Source: Emydura subglobosa (taxonomy: Eukaryota; Chordata; Testudines; Chelidae). From it: a stretch of DNA of 64,000 nt. Position 1 is the stretch's first letter, and each line of letters opens with the position of its first letter. The notes under the pieces were generated by a model that had not been told where the DNA came from, did no database searches, and worked only from the letters and a program-made list of their open reading frames with translations. The stretch is from positions 61,599,079-61,663,078 of the forward strand of contig ML679941.1 of NCBI GenBank assembly GCA_007922225.1, read 5' to 3'. Positions 1-12,600 of this stretch are shown here, in pieces. The position numbers were made by a program, and so were the translations under genes.

Positions 1-474
1 TGCCCAGTCCCTGCCCCTTTGCAAGCATGTGTACTGAGATACATGTGGATCAGCAAAGGCAAATGGAAAAATTGTTAGTGGGAGCCCTTTGTTAAAATAT
101 TGGCAGCACATCAATGAAGAGTCTCTTGAAAGGGAGCCAAGTTAGAAGTTCATGGTGATAGATTCTGAGGTGTCAGCGAGGAAGCTCAGCATCACACAGT
201 GGGAGGAAACGAGTAAATTGTTTGTCAAGAGGATTCCACAAGTTTGTTAAAGGCCGTACAAAAAAAATCTTATTATCCAGATAGTTTCATTATATATTAT
301 AGATACTTTCCTTAAGTCTTTTTGACCTTGCAGCTCAACTTGCTGTAAAAATATAAAATTATTGCTTTCAGTAGAAAAGATCAAATATTTACATTATACT
401 GTATTTTTAATTGTTTAATTTATTAACAAAACTTTGACTTGATTCTTTTGTAACTCTGAATGTTCTTCTTTCAG
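1..474 (+). other. Intron (partial) upstream of exon 1
   Basis: AT-rich intron sequence ending in a good polypyrimidine tract before the acceptor at 473-474. I see no gene, no recognisable transposon and no stable palindrome in it. Confidence 0.7.
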
Positions 475-657
475 TTCCTGGTAGTGCACCAGAAAACGTA
501 ACCTACAGGAACATCTCATCTACAGAAGTAGAGTTATCATTTTTTCCACCATCTGTTCCCAATGGGATTATACAGAAGTACACTGTGTATCTCAGGAGGA
601 TTAATGGAACTGAGCTAAGAATCATAAACACTACTCTTCTGGCAATAAATATTACAG
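475..657 (+). CDS. PTPRQ: PTPRQ exon 1 of window: FN3 domain 1, first part
   Basis: The acceptor is ttctttcag and the donor is gttagt. The exon is entered in phase 1 and left in phase 1 (183 nt), giving residues 1-62. It reads [15 protein letters not shown] then [20 protein letters not shown], the A to C' strands of an FN3 domain. The usual B-strand tryptophan is replaced by phenylalanine (LSF). Five N-glycosylation sequons occur in this exon (NVT, NIS, NGT, NTT, NIT), fitting an extracellular, heavily glycosylated stalk. Confidence 0.9.
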
Positions 658-3600
658 GTTAGTCCATAACATCTTAAATTTGATAGTGTCTGGTTGGTTG
701 ATGTTGTATAGTTCATGCTGAATAATTTCTGTGAGACTTAATCTTATATTGACGTAACAATCAGAAGGAAATATTTAATGTTTGTCAGAAATTTCATGTT
801 TACAACCTTGACTTAAATATGCCGGTCACTTTTCAAGAAGACAGTCAGCACTGACACTAGATTTAGTGCTAATTGTGAATGCTAAGAGTTTGATCCTGCA
901 TACACTCTCATATTTAGTGTCACTGACTTCAGTGAGACTACTCAAATGTACAAAATTAAGAACATGTGTAAGTGTTTGTGTATCTTAATTTTAAAACTTT
1001 AGTTTTAAATACAATAATCCATTTTATGGAACAAAAATGGTTTTTAATGATGTGAACATGCAGATTTCTATATTAAGAAAAGCAGATGCCTTCACGCTCC
1101 TGTAAAACTAAAAGATATTGAAATACTTCAGATTGTGGCTAAGGTTGAGATTTAATTTCAATTGTAAATCTGATTTTCTGAAATCCCAGTTTCTGAATAC
1201 TTCAAAAGGGTAATTTCCACTTAAAAGTTGGCATACGTGGACTGTGTCCAGCAGAAAATTGGTGTCCAATCTTAGGTGTTATTGGACAAGAAACTTTATG
1301 CTGCAGGGCTCAGAAAAAATCATTTTGAAAGTTCTAATACATTTTTGGCACATCTAATGTCAATGTTGAGGTCAGTGGGAGTTGTGAGAGGCTCAGCACT
1401 TTTGCCTACCTATGCACCAAGAAGCCTAACTTTAGCGTTTTTTAAAGTATTTTAAAAAAAAAGTTAACTGAAATCCCCCACCGAATTTATAAAATAGTTT
1501 AATGCATTCTTCTTTCTTTAGGGTTAAAGAAATACACAAAATATACAGTTGAGGTGTCTGCAAGCACTAGCAAGGGTGAAGGGGTTTGTAGTTCACCCCT
1601 AAACATACTGACTGATGAAGATGGTAAGTCAGAAAAGAAATTACAATAAATCATTGTCAACTTCTAGTGGAACTTTATTTTAGAGATCTTTGTATGTATG
1701 ATGTGTCTGGCACTTTTATATAGGCAATTTCCATTTAGATATAATGGATCTTTATTGTTTAATACCTCTGTCAGTATAAGTTATGTCAAATCACAAAAGT
1801 TCTGTATATGGAAAGCAACATTATTATTGCTTTAATATTTTATCAGTGTTTTCCGTTTTTAAGAACCCTTAATTTACTGTTACTATTTTAACCTATTACA
1901 GAAAGGGCAGCAGCAAGTCAGATTGTGACTGTCTCTGAACGGGAGTAAAAGTGGAGGAAGGAAGAAGGCACAGAGAGCCTTCCCCATCCCTTTTGCTTTC
2001 TGGGCCTAGAACAGCCATAGTTCTTGTGCTTGGAGCCTTTGGCTCTTCTAAGTAGATGAATTTCTAGTTATAGTTATTAGTATTGTGTTAGTGCTCGAAG
2101 GACCTAATCAGTGGCACTAGAGACCCCAAATTGAGCATGGAGGGGTGGGATCAAAGGTAGGGCCAAAGCACTGCCCTCCACACCAGCCAGCAGAGCTGGC
2201 CATATAGTATCAGAGTGCATACTACACTTTATTTAATGATATCATAGCATCTGTGCTCCTTCTCTGCTCCAGGCATCGTACTTGCATTAGACACAATCCC
2301 TGTGGGGGTCCCTACTGCAGTGGTGGATTTCTGCAAAACTCCCAAAGTGGCCAGAGGTTTTCATCCAAAATCTGAACCGTGTTACTTTGTTCAGTATAAA
2401 TGTTGCTACAATACATCAAAAAAAGTTTAATTATATAAAATTATACCATTTATTTAAAATGCTTTTCTTTAGAGCAAATATTCATTCTATATTTTAAAGA
2501 GTTTACTGCCTGAATTAGGAGGTATATGAGTTAAAGACAAATAATATCTTAGAAATGTAACATGCCAGAGAGTTGTGACATTCAGTATTTGATAGAATTT
2601 TTATTGTAGATGTAGTGGTACTGAGGACCATATAACAAGTGAACACTAAATACAGCCATCACCATTTACTACCAGTAAATACAGGCCTTCACTGAATTCA
2701 TTAAGCCTTTCTTCAGGCAAAATTAAGATTTCTTCCAAAATGTACTGAGAGTAAGATGTTTAAAACATTTATGTTGTTCTCTGTGGTTGAGAAAGACAGT
2801 GCAATTAAAGGAAGAGCAAAATAAATATTTATAGTACACCACAGATATCTTACTCAAAAGTACACACTGTTCGTGCATCAGACCAAATGCTTCACAGATT
2901 TGCTAATAGCTATGCTTATGTTCTCAATTTCCATGCATGACCACAGCCATGAATTTTTAGTACATGATGCCATTTTGTTTAATTTGAAAAAACAAAATTA
3001 ATGTTAACATTACAACACAGTGCAATACCTTTATCTGGTAGTTAAGAAAAAAATAAACAGTTTCACTTCCTCAATAATACTTTACTAAAAATAGCATTAT
3101 TCCTAAACATATATATGGATACATTTTCATCACAGCAACATTTGTATGAACCTTAAAATATTTTAATTAGAATTAAATCAAAACGTATTATACAATTTTT
3201 ATTTAGCTGTGATATCTCAGTACTTAGTGGTTATACAGCTGTCTAGTGTTCATCTTAGAATGAATTTCAGTTGTCTCATTCATTGAATACATGTATATTT
3301 TCTTTCATGACATGTTAAATGTATGAATATGTTCCTTACTTGATGAATTGAAAATATTTAACTCTGCATGATATCCCACATTTTTATCATCTCTCAATGC
3401 TATATTCATCAATTTTCCCATCTTTTGGTACTTCATATAATTATTTCCAGCTTCACTTCTCCTCAAGGGAACTATTTTGCTATATTTTACATGCATTCAC
3501 ACCTATAAAGCTCTTGCTTTTATTACAAGGGGGAAAATTACAACAATGTACTTGGACAGTAGGTGAATCAGTGTGACATACCCATTGCTCTGTTTTCTCA

Positions 3601-6600
3601 TGAAATATTTTTTTCCACTGAATCACAGAAACAGATGTTTTATCACCACCATGAAAAATCTTCCTTTATTATCAGGCTGAAAAAGTAAAGAAGCGTGGCT
3701 ATAACACCATTTGATATGGATAGTGTACCTGTGTGCTTCCATAATTCACTTCCCAGCACAAATAATTAAAATCCTATTTAAAGATACTACATTTAACCAT
3801 GTCACTCACATCTTAGCTGTTTAACAAGTTGTTGTGTTCTGAACTCTCACTTTATAGCTCCTAGTTCACCTCCGCAATCCCTCTTGGTAAAACAGTTGTC
3901 GGGTGTCACTGTGAAGTTGTCATGGAAACAACCACTGGAGCCAAATGGAATTATCCTCTATTACACAGTTTATGTCTGGTAAGATTTTCTGGAAATGGTT
4001 CTGAAGATAAATATTAATCTGTAATCTAAAAGGAATGAAAGGTTTTTTTTACAGACCTTGTTGATTATATATATTCTGAGAGTGAATATTAATACATTAT
4101 TTAAAATACTAGCCTTTGGTAAACAGAGATTCCACTCTAAATAGGGGTAAGTGAAAATTGTAAAGTTAAATGATTTGCAAGCATTTAAAGTATTTTTCAA
4201 TTGTTTTGTGTTTTGCAAAATGAGTTTACATTTAAATTAGCTAGTGATCTCCCATCCTCATATATTAATTGGACCATTTAGGCTCTAATTAATGATAAAA
4301 TGAGGCACCGACAAATCCTGTTGTCTGGGGTCTGCTAATAAGCTGAAGGTGGACAAACATCCTCCTGATTGGATGGAGATGGCCAACAACCATTTAAAAA
4401 TGCTGTTTCAGCTCCCATTCAGTGAACTGAGCAAGCAAGGAGTTGTGATAGCAGGAATCCCTGTCCACTCTCTGACATTAGTGCCACCTAGTATTATATT
4501 TTATACACATCATATTTCCTACTACTTCAGCATTTCCCATTACTTTGTTACTATGTCCTCTTATCCGTCTTCTTCTCAACTCTGTTACAATGCATATTAT
4601 AAGAGCTGGATATTATTATTATGATTTATGCCTCTTAGGATCTGTGTCTTCTTCCTTCAAAAAGACTATTGTCATTTTAAATCACATCTTAAAACTTTTT
4701 TCATTCTCTTCTGAATACTACTTGTTCCAAAGATTTGTCACATCTTCCTTTTGTAAGCCCTGCATATTGCCTTTACTGGGGATTGCCACACGTGACTTGT
4801 TTATTTTGCTGTTGTTTATAGTTATTTATTGTATTTATGCTGTGCCTTTCTATTGTCCTTATCCAATGCATAAGGTCAAATAGCTACAGAAATACATACC
4901 ATGCAATGTAAATTATGTATGCAAAACAATATGAGGAGTTCCTGTAGATATATTACTACTCAATATGCATTCCTTATTTTAAAGGTGACCTAAAAGTTTT
5001 TCTTGGCTGTAGCTAATTTTTTTTCTCTTAGTTATGAACTTCTATTTTAAAATAGTGATAAGATTAACACAAGTAATCCCCACTTTCCAGAAGATTATAA
5101 AATGGCTTTCCACTATTCCTTCCACTGTATTGGCAAGAGCTGATGTCATCTGCATCTGTGGAGAACTTTGAACTGTGGATGAACTTGTAGCACAAAAAGA
5201 GCTCACTCATATTAAGGAATATGATTTTGATGCATACTGTGTTAAAAGACCTAAAGATATTCAAGTTCAAGGAACTTCCTCTTCATTCAGATCTTTCCTT
5301 AAGATTTATTATATCTGTGTGATGACCACAGAATGTGTCATTAATAATAATTTTTCAATAACTTGTTAATTGAACCATCTAGATCTGAAATTAATTCACC
5401 ACAGAACTTCATTGCTGTAACCAGAGCTTAAATTCTCACCGAATATTTCCTGGAGCCCTGGTCCTCAGAGCACATCAGGGCTTGGGGCTTTAGCTCCATG
5501 GAGCACATCAGGGCTCTTGCAGGTTTGAGAATACTTACTGGCGCTCTACTCCGCACAGCTCCAGCTGAATTTAAGCCCTGGCTGTAACTCTTGTCCTTCT
5601 TTTCACCTCCTCCCTTCTGTTTCTTATCCCCACATACCTTCTCACATCTAAAATGAGATTGCATTAGCTCTTTGAGGTAAGGACCTTGAATGAAAACTCC
5701 CATTGACGTCAGTGGAGTCAGGATTTCATCTCTTGTCTTTTAAATTATTTAGAACACTTTTGGGTGCTATAAAATCTTCATAATTAATTACTAGGGATGG
5801 CATGGCAAACAAGCACTCTTGTACCGCAGCTTTTCTTAGGTGCAACATTTTCCAGTGGATATAACTAATTCCAAAGTCTCCTAATATCATGTAAAGAGGC
5901 TATTGTGGACCAGATATACACCATCACACAACCTACCCTTCAAGAGGGTACCCAGCAGGTGCCCTCTTTCTCCCCACCCACTCTGGAAAAGAAATCCATG
6001 TTGGCGTGTGCCCTACCTGGTCAGTGTAGAACATGGAAGTTGGAGGGAGAGGTACCACCTCATAATCTGGACATTAGTGTCCTTCATGCTGTTGAGCCAC
6101 TGGAAGGAGGCATGGTTGGCGGTGAGTTAAAAAGTGTTCCCCAGCAGGTAGTGTTGCAGGGAGTCGATTGCCCACTTGGCAGCAAGAGCATCTTTTTCTA
6201 TGGTGGAATAAAAGGTCTCCCTGGGAAGCAATTTAAGACTGGTAGAGGATTGGATGTTCTTCTCCATCAGTCTCTTGTGATAATACTGCCCCAAACCCCA
6301 CCTCTGAGGCATCGGTCTGGAGGATGAACAGCTTTGTAAAGTCTGAGTTCTTGTAAAGTCTGAGTTCTTGTGCTAGCCACTCCTTTAGGGCCTGGATTCC
6401 CTCCTCACACTCCTTTAACCACTGAACCCTTCAGGGCTGGGAGTTCTTTGTCAGGTCTTACAGGGGGGCTGCTGGTGTCATGAAGTTCAGCATGAACCAG
6501 TAATATCTGGTCAGTCCGAGGAACTGTCGCACCTCTTTCTTTGTCAACAGGGCAGGGCAATCTCTCAGGGCTTGTACCTTATCTACCAAGGACCATAACC

Positions 6601-9600
6601 TCCCTCCTCCCACTGTGTACCCCAAGTAGGTCACATCTCTCTGCCTGAGGTGACATGGATGCCCCAGAGCTGTCTCCCATACAGGAGCGTGAAACCCATG
6701 GATGCTTGGGGGACTTCCCATACTGCAAAGAACAGGGCTGGTAATAATGTGTCCCTTTGCCTCAGGTCGTCCTTCATGAATTTTTGTTCCATTAAACCTT
6801 TCCACTAGCCCATCCATCTAGGGTTGGACCATTAACTGTGATGATACATTGGTGCCCTGGTCAGTCAGTATTTTCTGCAGTATTCTGACTCTGGCAAAGA
6901 TTTTCATGAGTTCTGTTGTGATGTTTGGTGCTGTGGCTGCGTGTAAGGGGACAACCTCGGGTTACCGAGTCACGTAGTCAACAACCATAAGAATGTAACG
7001 ATATCCTGCCCTGCTTTCCTTCAACAATCCCACTAAGTCCATGCTGATGCATTCAAAGGGTATCCTGATCCCAGGGAGCAGGATTTGAGTGCCTTAGGTA
7101 TCCCCTGTGGCTCTGCTTGTTGTCACTCAGAGCAGGAGGTGAGTAGTCCTTAACCTTGCAGTGAATGCCTGGCCAAGAGTACCACATCGCCACTTGCTGA
7201 AGGGTCTTCTCCCTTCCCTAGTGCTCTGTCCAGGGCACCAAGTGGGCTAGGTTAAAGAGGCCACTCCATAACCTCAGTTGGACTAGCAACTGTCTGAAGT
7301 CTTCTTGGGTCTGTGGGTCTTTAACCACTCGGTAGAGTTACTCATTCTGGATCTTGAATCAGGGTCCCTGTGGCAGATGAGGAGATTTGCCTCACTCCTA
7401 GTCTGGGTTGTTGTCTGCTCCCAGGCCAGGCTTAGGTTTGGTTTCTACCTCTATTCTAGCTCCACCTGGGTGTCCTTCATTGCAGTGAGCCATGGGTAGT
7501 CTGGAGCTTTGGGCAGCTTAGACGTCCCTTTCCTCAGATTGGGGTTCAGCTGCTGACCTAGTAACCGCCTCTTCGCTGGCCCTCCCTTCCTCCCGCCTGG
7601 GGGTTGGCTGCCACATTTCTGTGAGATTTTGTGGAACCGTGGCCAGCCGTGCCCTAGAAGCACAGGGTACACCAAATTGGGGACCAGCCTCACGTGGCAG
7701 ACCTCTTCACGTTGGGCAGTCTGCAATTATATCCAGGAGGTATGCAGGGTATGGCTGCACATCCTTGTGGATGCACTGTAGGTGATTTCTGTTCCTGCTG
7801 GTTTGAGAGCAACTTTCATTGGTGTGGACCTCCAAGCAAGTCTTTTTCCCTTCAGGCTGGGGGCCAGCCAGTCATCTCCAGTTGGGGTTTGGGATGACAG
7901 CAGGAGGTCTGAGCTGGTGTCATGGGCTTCCTGCCTCAATTTGGTGGGGGCCCCATCTAGTCTACCCGTGCTGATTGATCAGGCTTTCTTGTTTATGGGG
8001 TTGTGGCTCTGATCCTTCAGCAGCCAAGCAATCTTCCATCAGGGTGATGGCCCCGGAAAGGGTTGCCAGCTAGTGTCCCTGTGCCCATTTCTTCCCCCCC
8101 CCCACCCACTGAAGAGGATCTGGGTAAACTGTTCTAGGTCCACCCTCTCAGCCACTTGGACTCTTGGTGTGCTTCTCTTGTTCCAGCCATCACCAACAGT
8201 AGTCCCAGGGGTGCTGGGCTACCGCTCTTGATCTGGCCCTAGTTGGCTGGGTGTTGTTCCCAGCAGAAGCACTGGTGGTATGTCTATGGGCTGATGCAAG
8301 TCTGCTCTGGGCAGTGGGGCCTAGCGACCACAGTCAATAGGACCACTCTTCTATGCTGGGCCGTTTGGCCTAATGGCCAGAGTCAGTGGTCCTCTCTTTC
8401 TGCGCAGGACAGTTTGCCTAGTGGCCAAAGGGGGGTGGGCTGTTACCAAGGGGTGGGTTAGCAGCCAGGATAGGGGGACCCGGGCCTTCCCTACTCCACC
8501 AGGTCCCAGCCCAGGGCCCTATCAGCAGCGAGTGTATCTGCCACTGGATCAGCAGGGATCTGTTTGAAACATGGTGACTCTGATCCTGGTTCCCCAACTA
8601 GATCAATGGCTGGTTCCTCAGGGCTACTTCCTACCGTGTCATCCTGCTCTGTGTTCCACAGGTCCTCTGAGTCTCTGGGGTAGTTGGCTGGTGAAGTTCC
8701 TGATGACTCCTTCCCCACGTGGGCTTCCACAGGCATCCAGGTATTTGCCTGGGTCTTGGTAGGGGTCTGTAAGGAGCGGAAGAATATTGTAACGCGAGGG
8801 TAACATAGTGACAAAGCTAGGCCTGAGTTAGCATAAGTAATAATGGCTAGGCCTGAGTTGGCATAAGTAACAATAGCTAGGCCCAAAATGACCTAGACAT
8901 AATCTTGGGATGAAAGCAGAAGTAGGCTGACCACAGAACCAGTTTAAACCAGCTAAGAGCTAGCTACAGCAGTAAACAAGTGATTGCAGCTTATAGTGGA
9001 TTGGTCCCTAGCTAACTGCCAATAGAAAAGAGAACAACAAGTGTTAAGGCCCAGTCCCCAAGGGGATTGAAATGTAGCCAATAAGCTTATTGCTGGGATT
9101 GGGGGAGGGGGTATTTTAGGACCCCCCAGGTCCGCCCTTCCCTGATGCTCTCCGTGGATCTGTGGAGGTACTAGTGGATGCCCCGGGTGGGTCGGCTCCC
9201 TGGTGCAACTCACTTATAGGATGGAGAATGGGCCTCTCCATCCCTCGTGCTGGTAAGTGCCTGGATCCCTGAATTGTACTCCTAACAGCTTAGCAGCAGC
9301 CTAAAATCTGTAACTGAAGTGCTGCGTGACTAAACTACTGTATGGGCACTCCGTTGTCCGCCTGTCTCTTCCTCATCACTGAGATCTAAAAATACAAACC
9401 ATCTGCCTCGGCAGAGCACAGGGTCTGAACAGGAAGGCGTTAACCCCATACTGTGGACTGAGGAAGCCATTCCCCTTCACCCCTGTTGTGCATGGTCCAA
9501 CTGGAATCACAGTATAAAAAGGAGCAGCCCAGCTCAGTCTGCACTGACCAGGGAGGAGCGAGGACATGCATTGTAGATTCCCTCCCGGGAGCTGTCGGAG

Positions 9601-12600
9601 CCTCAGACTGCAGAGACCAGCCATACCAAGACTAGCACAAAAAAAATTCCATACAAAAAATTGCTTTGGGCAGACAACTAATAACAGATATTATCTCTTT
9701 TATGAAAAACTCAAAGAAAGACAGTGGTGAATGGAGGGTCTCCAAGCCTACATTTGCACCCCACCCAGGCCTCACATCCCCTGCACAGGACAGGAAGAGT
9801 CCCGGCTCCTCCCCACAGCTGCCCTGGGGTGGGGGGTGCCTGTACCTTGGGGGAAGGGTATGAAGTGCAGGGGGTGGGCACAAATGTAGGATTGGCTCCG
9901 CCGCTCCCCCATCCCTGCACTTATCTGGCATGTAGCCTCTCACACCCTGCAGCCTGGCACTGACTTGGGTGGGGCAGCCAACCCCCAGCCCAGGGAGGGG
10001 GCCTGAGCTGGCCCTTCACGACATGCAGGGGGGGAGGCACGGAGCGGTGCCCCGCAGAGTCTCCTTCGGCCCCCCCCACCTCCAACCTGTCATGAAGGGC
10101 CAGCCTGCCACGCCCCTCCGGCACTGGCTCGGATGGGGAATGGCCTCACCCTCCCAGTCTTGGGAGGAGAGGGGGTGCCAGGCTTGCCCTTCATTATGCA
10201 TGGGGGGGCACAGAAGCGGGAGTAGCCACCCCTCAGCCTCCCGTGCCCGCCACCTGTCATCAAGAGCTGGCCAAGAGCCCCGCATTTACCCGCCACTCCA
10301 GCCCACATCCCAGTACCAACTCTGATGGGGCTTGAGGCGGCCTTACCTCCCCAGCCTGTGTGGAGGGGGCACTGGGTCAGCCCTTCACGATGGGCGGAGA
10401 GTGGGGGGCACAGGAGGCTGAAGGGCGGCTGCTCTTGCTTTCACTCCTGTACCCCCCCACATGTTAAGAAGGGCCGGCCTGGTCTCCCTCCTGAGGCCAG
10501 GAGGTGAGGCCATCCCATCTGAGCCAGTGCCAGGCTGTGGGGCTGGAGGCAGCGGCGGGTAAGTGCACTCTGTGCCAGCCCTTCATGGGAGGCAGAGGGC
10601 GCAGGAGACTCTGCGCTCCTGAGAGCCTCCTGCGCCCCCGACTCCTGCATGTCGTGAAGGGCTGGCTCGGTGCCCCCCAACAGGTTGGTGCCCAGGGGCT
10701 TGGGCCCCTCTGCCCCTCCGTCAGTACGCCCCTGAAAAAAGAACTGGGTAACTTCTACTGTTGTCTCCTAAATTGTGGAACTGTGAAGGTTTATTATTTC
10801 ATAAATACCCTAATCCCTCCCACCAACCACTCAAAAGAGTCCATTACTTCCATTCAGAAGTAAAATTATTGTCTAACTTTCTCTGTCTCCCAGAGCATTT
10901 CTCAGGGCAGTGACTGATAATTGACTTATACAAATTGATGTAGCATTTGAAAGGGAGAACTTAATTCCACTCATTCTCATGCGTCTTCTGACTCCAATGA
11001 ATTGTTAATTTAACTTTATTTTAAAAAGAACAAGTCATGACTTTTCATTTGCTATTCTAGGGACTTTTCAGTATCAAAGGATGCAAATCACCCCCATCAA
11101 AGGGCTCAGAATCACTCCTGCATTCTGAAAATCAGTCCTTTTCTTGACTTTTAGAACTCATTCACTTTTCTATGATGTTCACAAATAAATGATCCCCTGA
11201 GCAAGAATTTGGGCCCTAATTTTGCAAAGAACTTCATGGGCTGACCCTTCTGCACATATGAAGTCCCATTGATTTCAGTGGGGCTGCTTATGAGTGCAGG
11301 GGTCTACCCATACCTATCTCTTTGAAGAGTCAGGGCCTTAACTTTCAGTTTTCTGCTTCCTTTTATAAAAGGATGTTCATTGCAGAGCAGAAATGTTATT
11401 GTTATACGTAGTGTTGTTGTAGTTGTATCGGTCCCAGGATATTAGAGAGACAAGGTGGGTAAGGAAATATCTTTACTGGACCAACTTCTGTTGGTGACAG
11501 AGACAAGTTTTCAAGTTTACACAGAGTTCTTCAGGTCTGGGAAACTTAATTGGAGTGTCACTTCCTATGACTGGAGGGGTCTAAACAGGCCACTTCACTA
11601 TGGTACCATGGAATATGTATTAACTATTTATGCTGAACAATCTGTTCCATGTTGTATTTAGCTGAGACACATGCTCACCAACAGTGATTAGTCCAAAAAA
11701 AGATATTAGCTCACCTACCTTGGCTCTCCAGTCATTTTCACTTTTTCCAGTACAGAGAAACTGTTCAATTAAACCTTGCTATGTCCTTTCCAAGTGTACC
11801 ACATAGTCATATAACACTGGTTATTAGAGGGACATGTTGTTCCTAGATATTCCATGTACCTTCCTGTGCCGACATTACATATATGTTCCTAGTTTTCAGT
11901 ATTGTTAGGAAACATTTTGAGGTCCAGGAGTGGAGAATTGGCTTCTTTTTTGAGGCTTGGAGCAACAGTTCTTTACCTCAAGCAACTGTATTTAATACTA
12001 ACTATACTGTATAGTTTCTACGCTCATTAACTGTCCTTTTATTTTAATGCCATAGTATTTCACTGGAGTATTTCAGTGTTTTTGGTTGTATTTTTAGTAA
12101 AATGTATTATATTATGCCACAGTTTTGTATATGTATATATGTAATTAATTTTTTTTCTTTAGGAATGCAATGTCAAAAAAAAGTGTTAATGTAACTGAAA
12201 CATCACTGATGTTCACAGACCTAGAAAATAACAATGAATACAAAGTTTATGTAACAACAAGTACCAGATTTGGGGATGGAAACGTAAAAAGTAGCATTAT
12301 AAGTTTCAGAACTTCTGAAGGAGGTAAGTTTATGTATAGTAATAAGTCATACAAATTACCTATAGTTGCATATATAAATTTGAGTCAATCTTATTTAAAC
12401 ATACAAAATGACTTAGATAAAAGCTGGGATTTGATTGGCCAAAGAGACATTCAAACTATATAATAACCTTCTAGTGGGAGTCTAATGTTTCTTCATCAAA
12501 CAAAGCACTACATTTCCCTGCAAGACATTTAAATTGACAAGTGTTTTTATTTTAGTCTTTTAAATGAAGTAAAAAGTGTAGCGTTTGGTTTTATTGCATT

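Larger units (their letters stand above)
5905..8785 (-). mobile_element. Ty3/gypsy-like retrotransposon fossil, order PR-IN-RT-RH
   Basis: Read on the minus strand there are, in order: a protease-like part, an integrase with zinc-binding and catalytic regions, the C-terminal end of a gypsy-type RT (YLGYTV...FLGLTRYYW), and RNase H (QTDASEVG...[10 protein letters not shown]...YLLG). All parts carry stops and frameshifts. No integrase follows RNase H; the sequence ends around DFFSR near 5960. Integrase ahead of RT is the order known from Gmr1-like elements, a Ty3/gypsy subgroup with copia-like order, rather than ordinary gypsy. Most of RT (fingers and the YxDD region) is missing at the IN/RT joint near 6660. 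A rearrangement between two ordinary gypsy copies is the alternative. Flanking LTRs could not be paired. Confidence 0.75.
3979..12162 (+). other. Intron 3 (8.2 kb), rich in mobile elements
   Basis: Contains in order: 3979-5421, AT-rich sequence without recognisable features; a hAT MITE (5422-5580); a reversed gypsy-like fossil (about 5905-8785); LTR-like sequence (8789-9630); a GC-rich repeat array (9745-10735); a palindromic MITE (11210-11340); a dispersed repeat (11410-11660); then AT-rich sequence up to the acceptor. No host gene is seen in it. Confidence 0.75.

Noticed and set aside
7305..8886. Plus- and minus-strand open frames over the gypsy fossil as separate genes
   Set aside because: The minus-strand ones are pieces of a broken pol/gag and the plus-strand ones are shadows; none has a complete domain or start context.
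9632..10863. A dozen overlapping open frames of 60-119 codons on both strands
   Set aside because: They lie in the GC-rich repeat array, overlap in several frames and have low-complexity P/G/R composition; stop codons are simply rare there.
12324..12463. Extension of exon 4 past its donor
   Set aside because: A strong gtaagt donor at 12324 and matching phase with exon 5 make the extension intron read-through.
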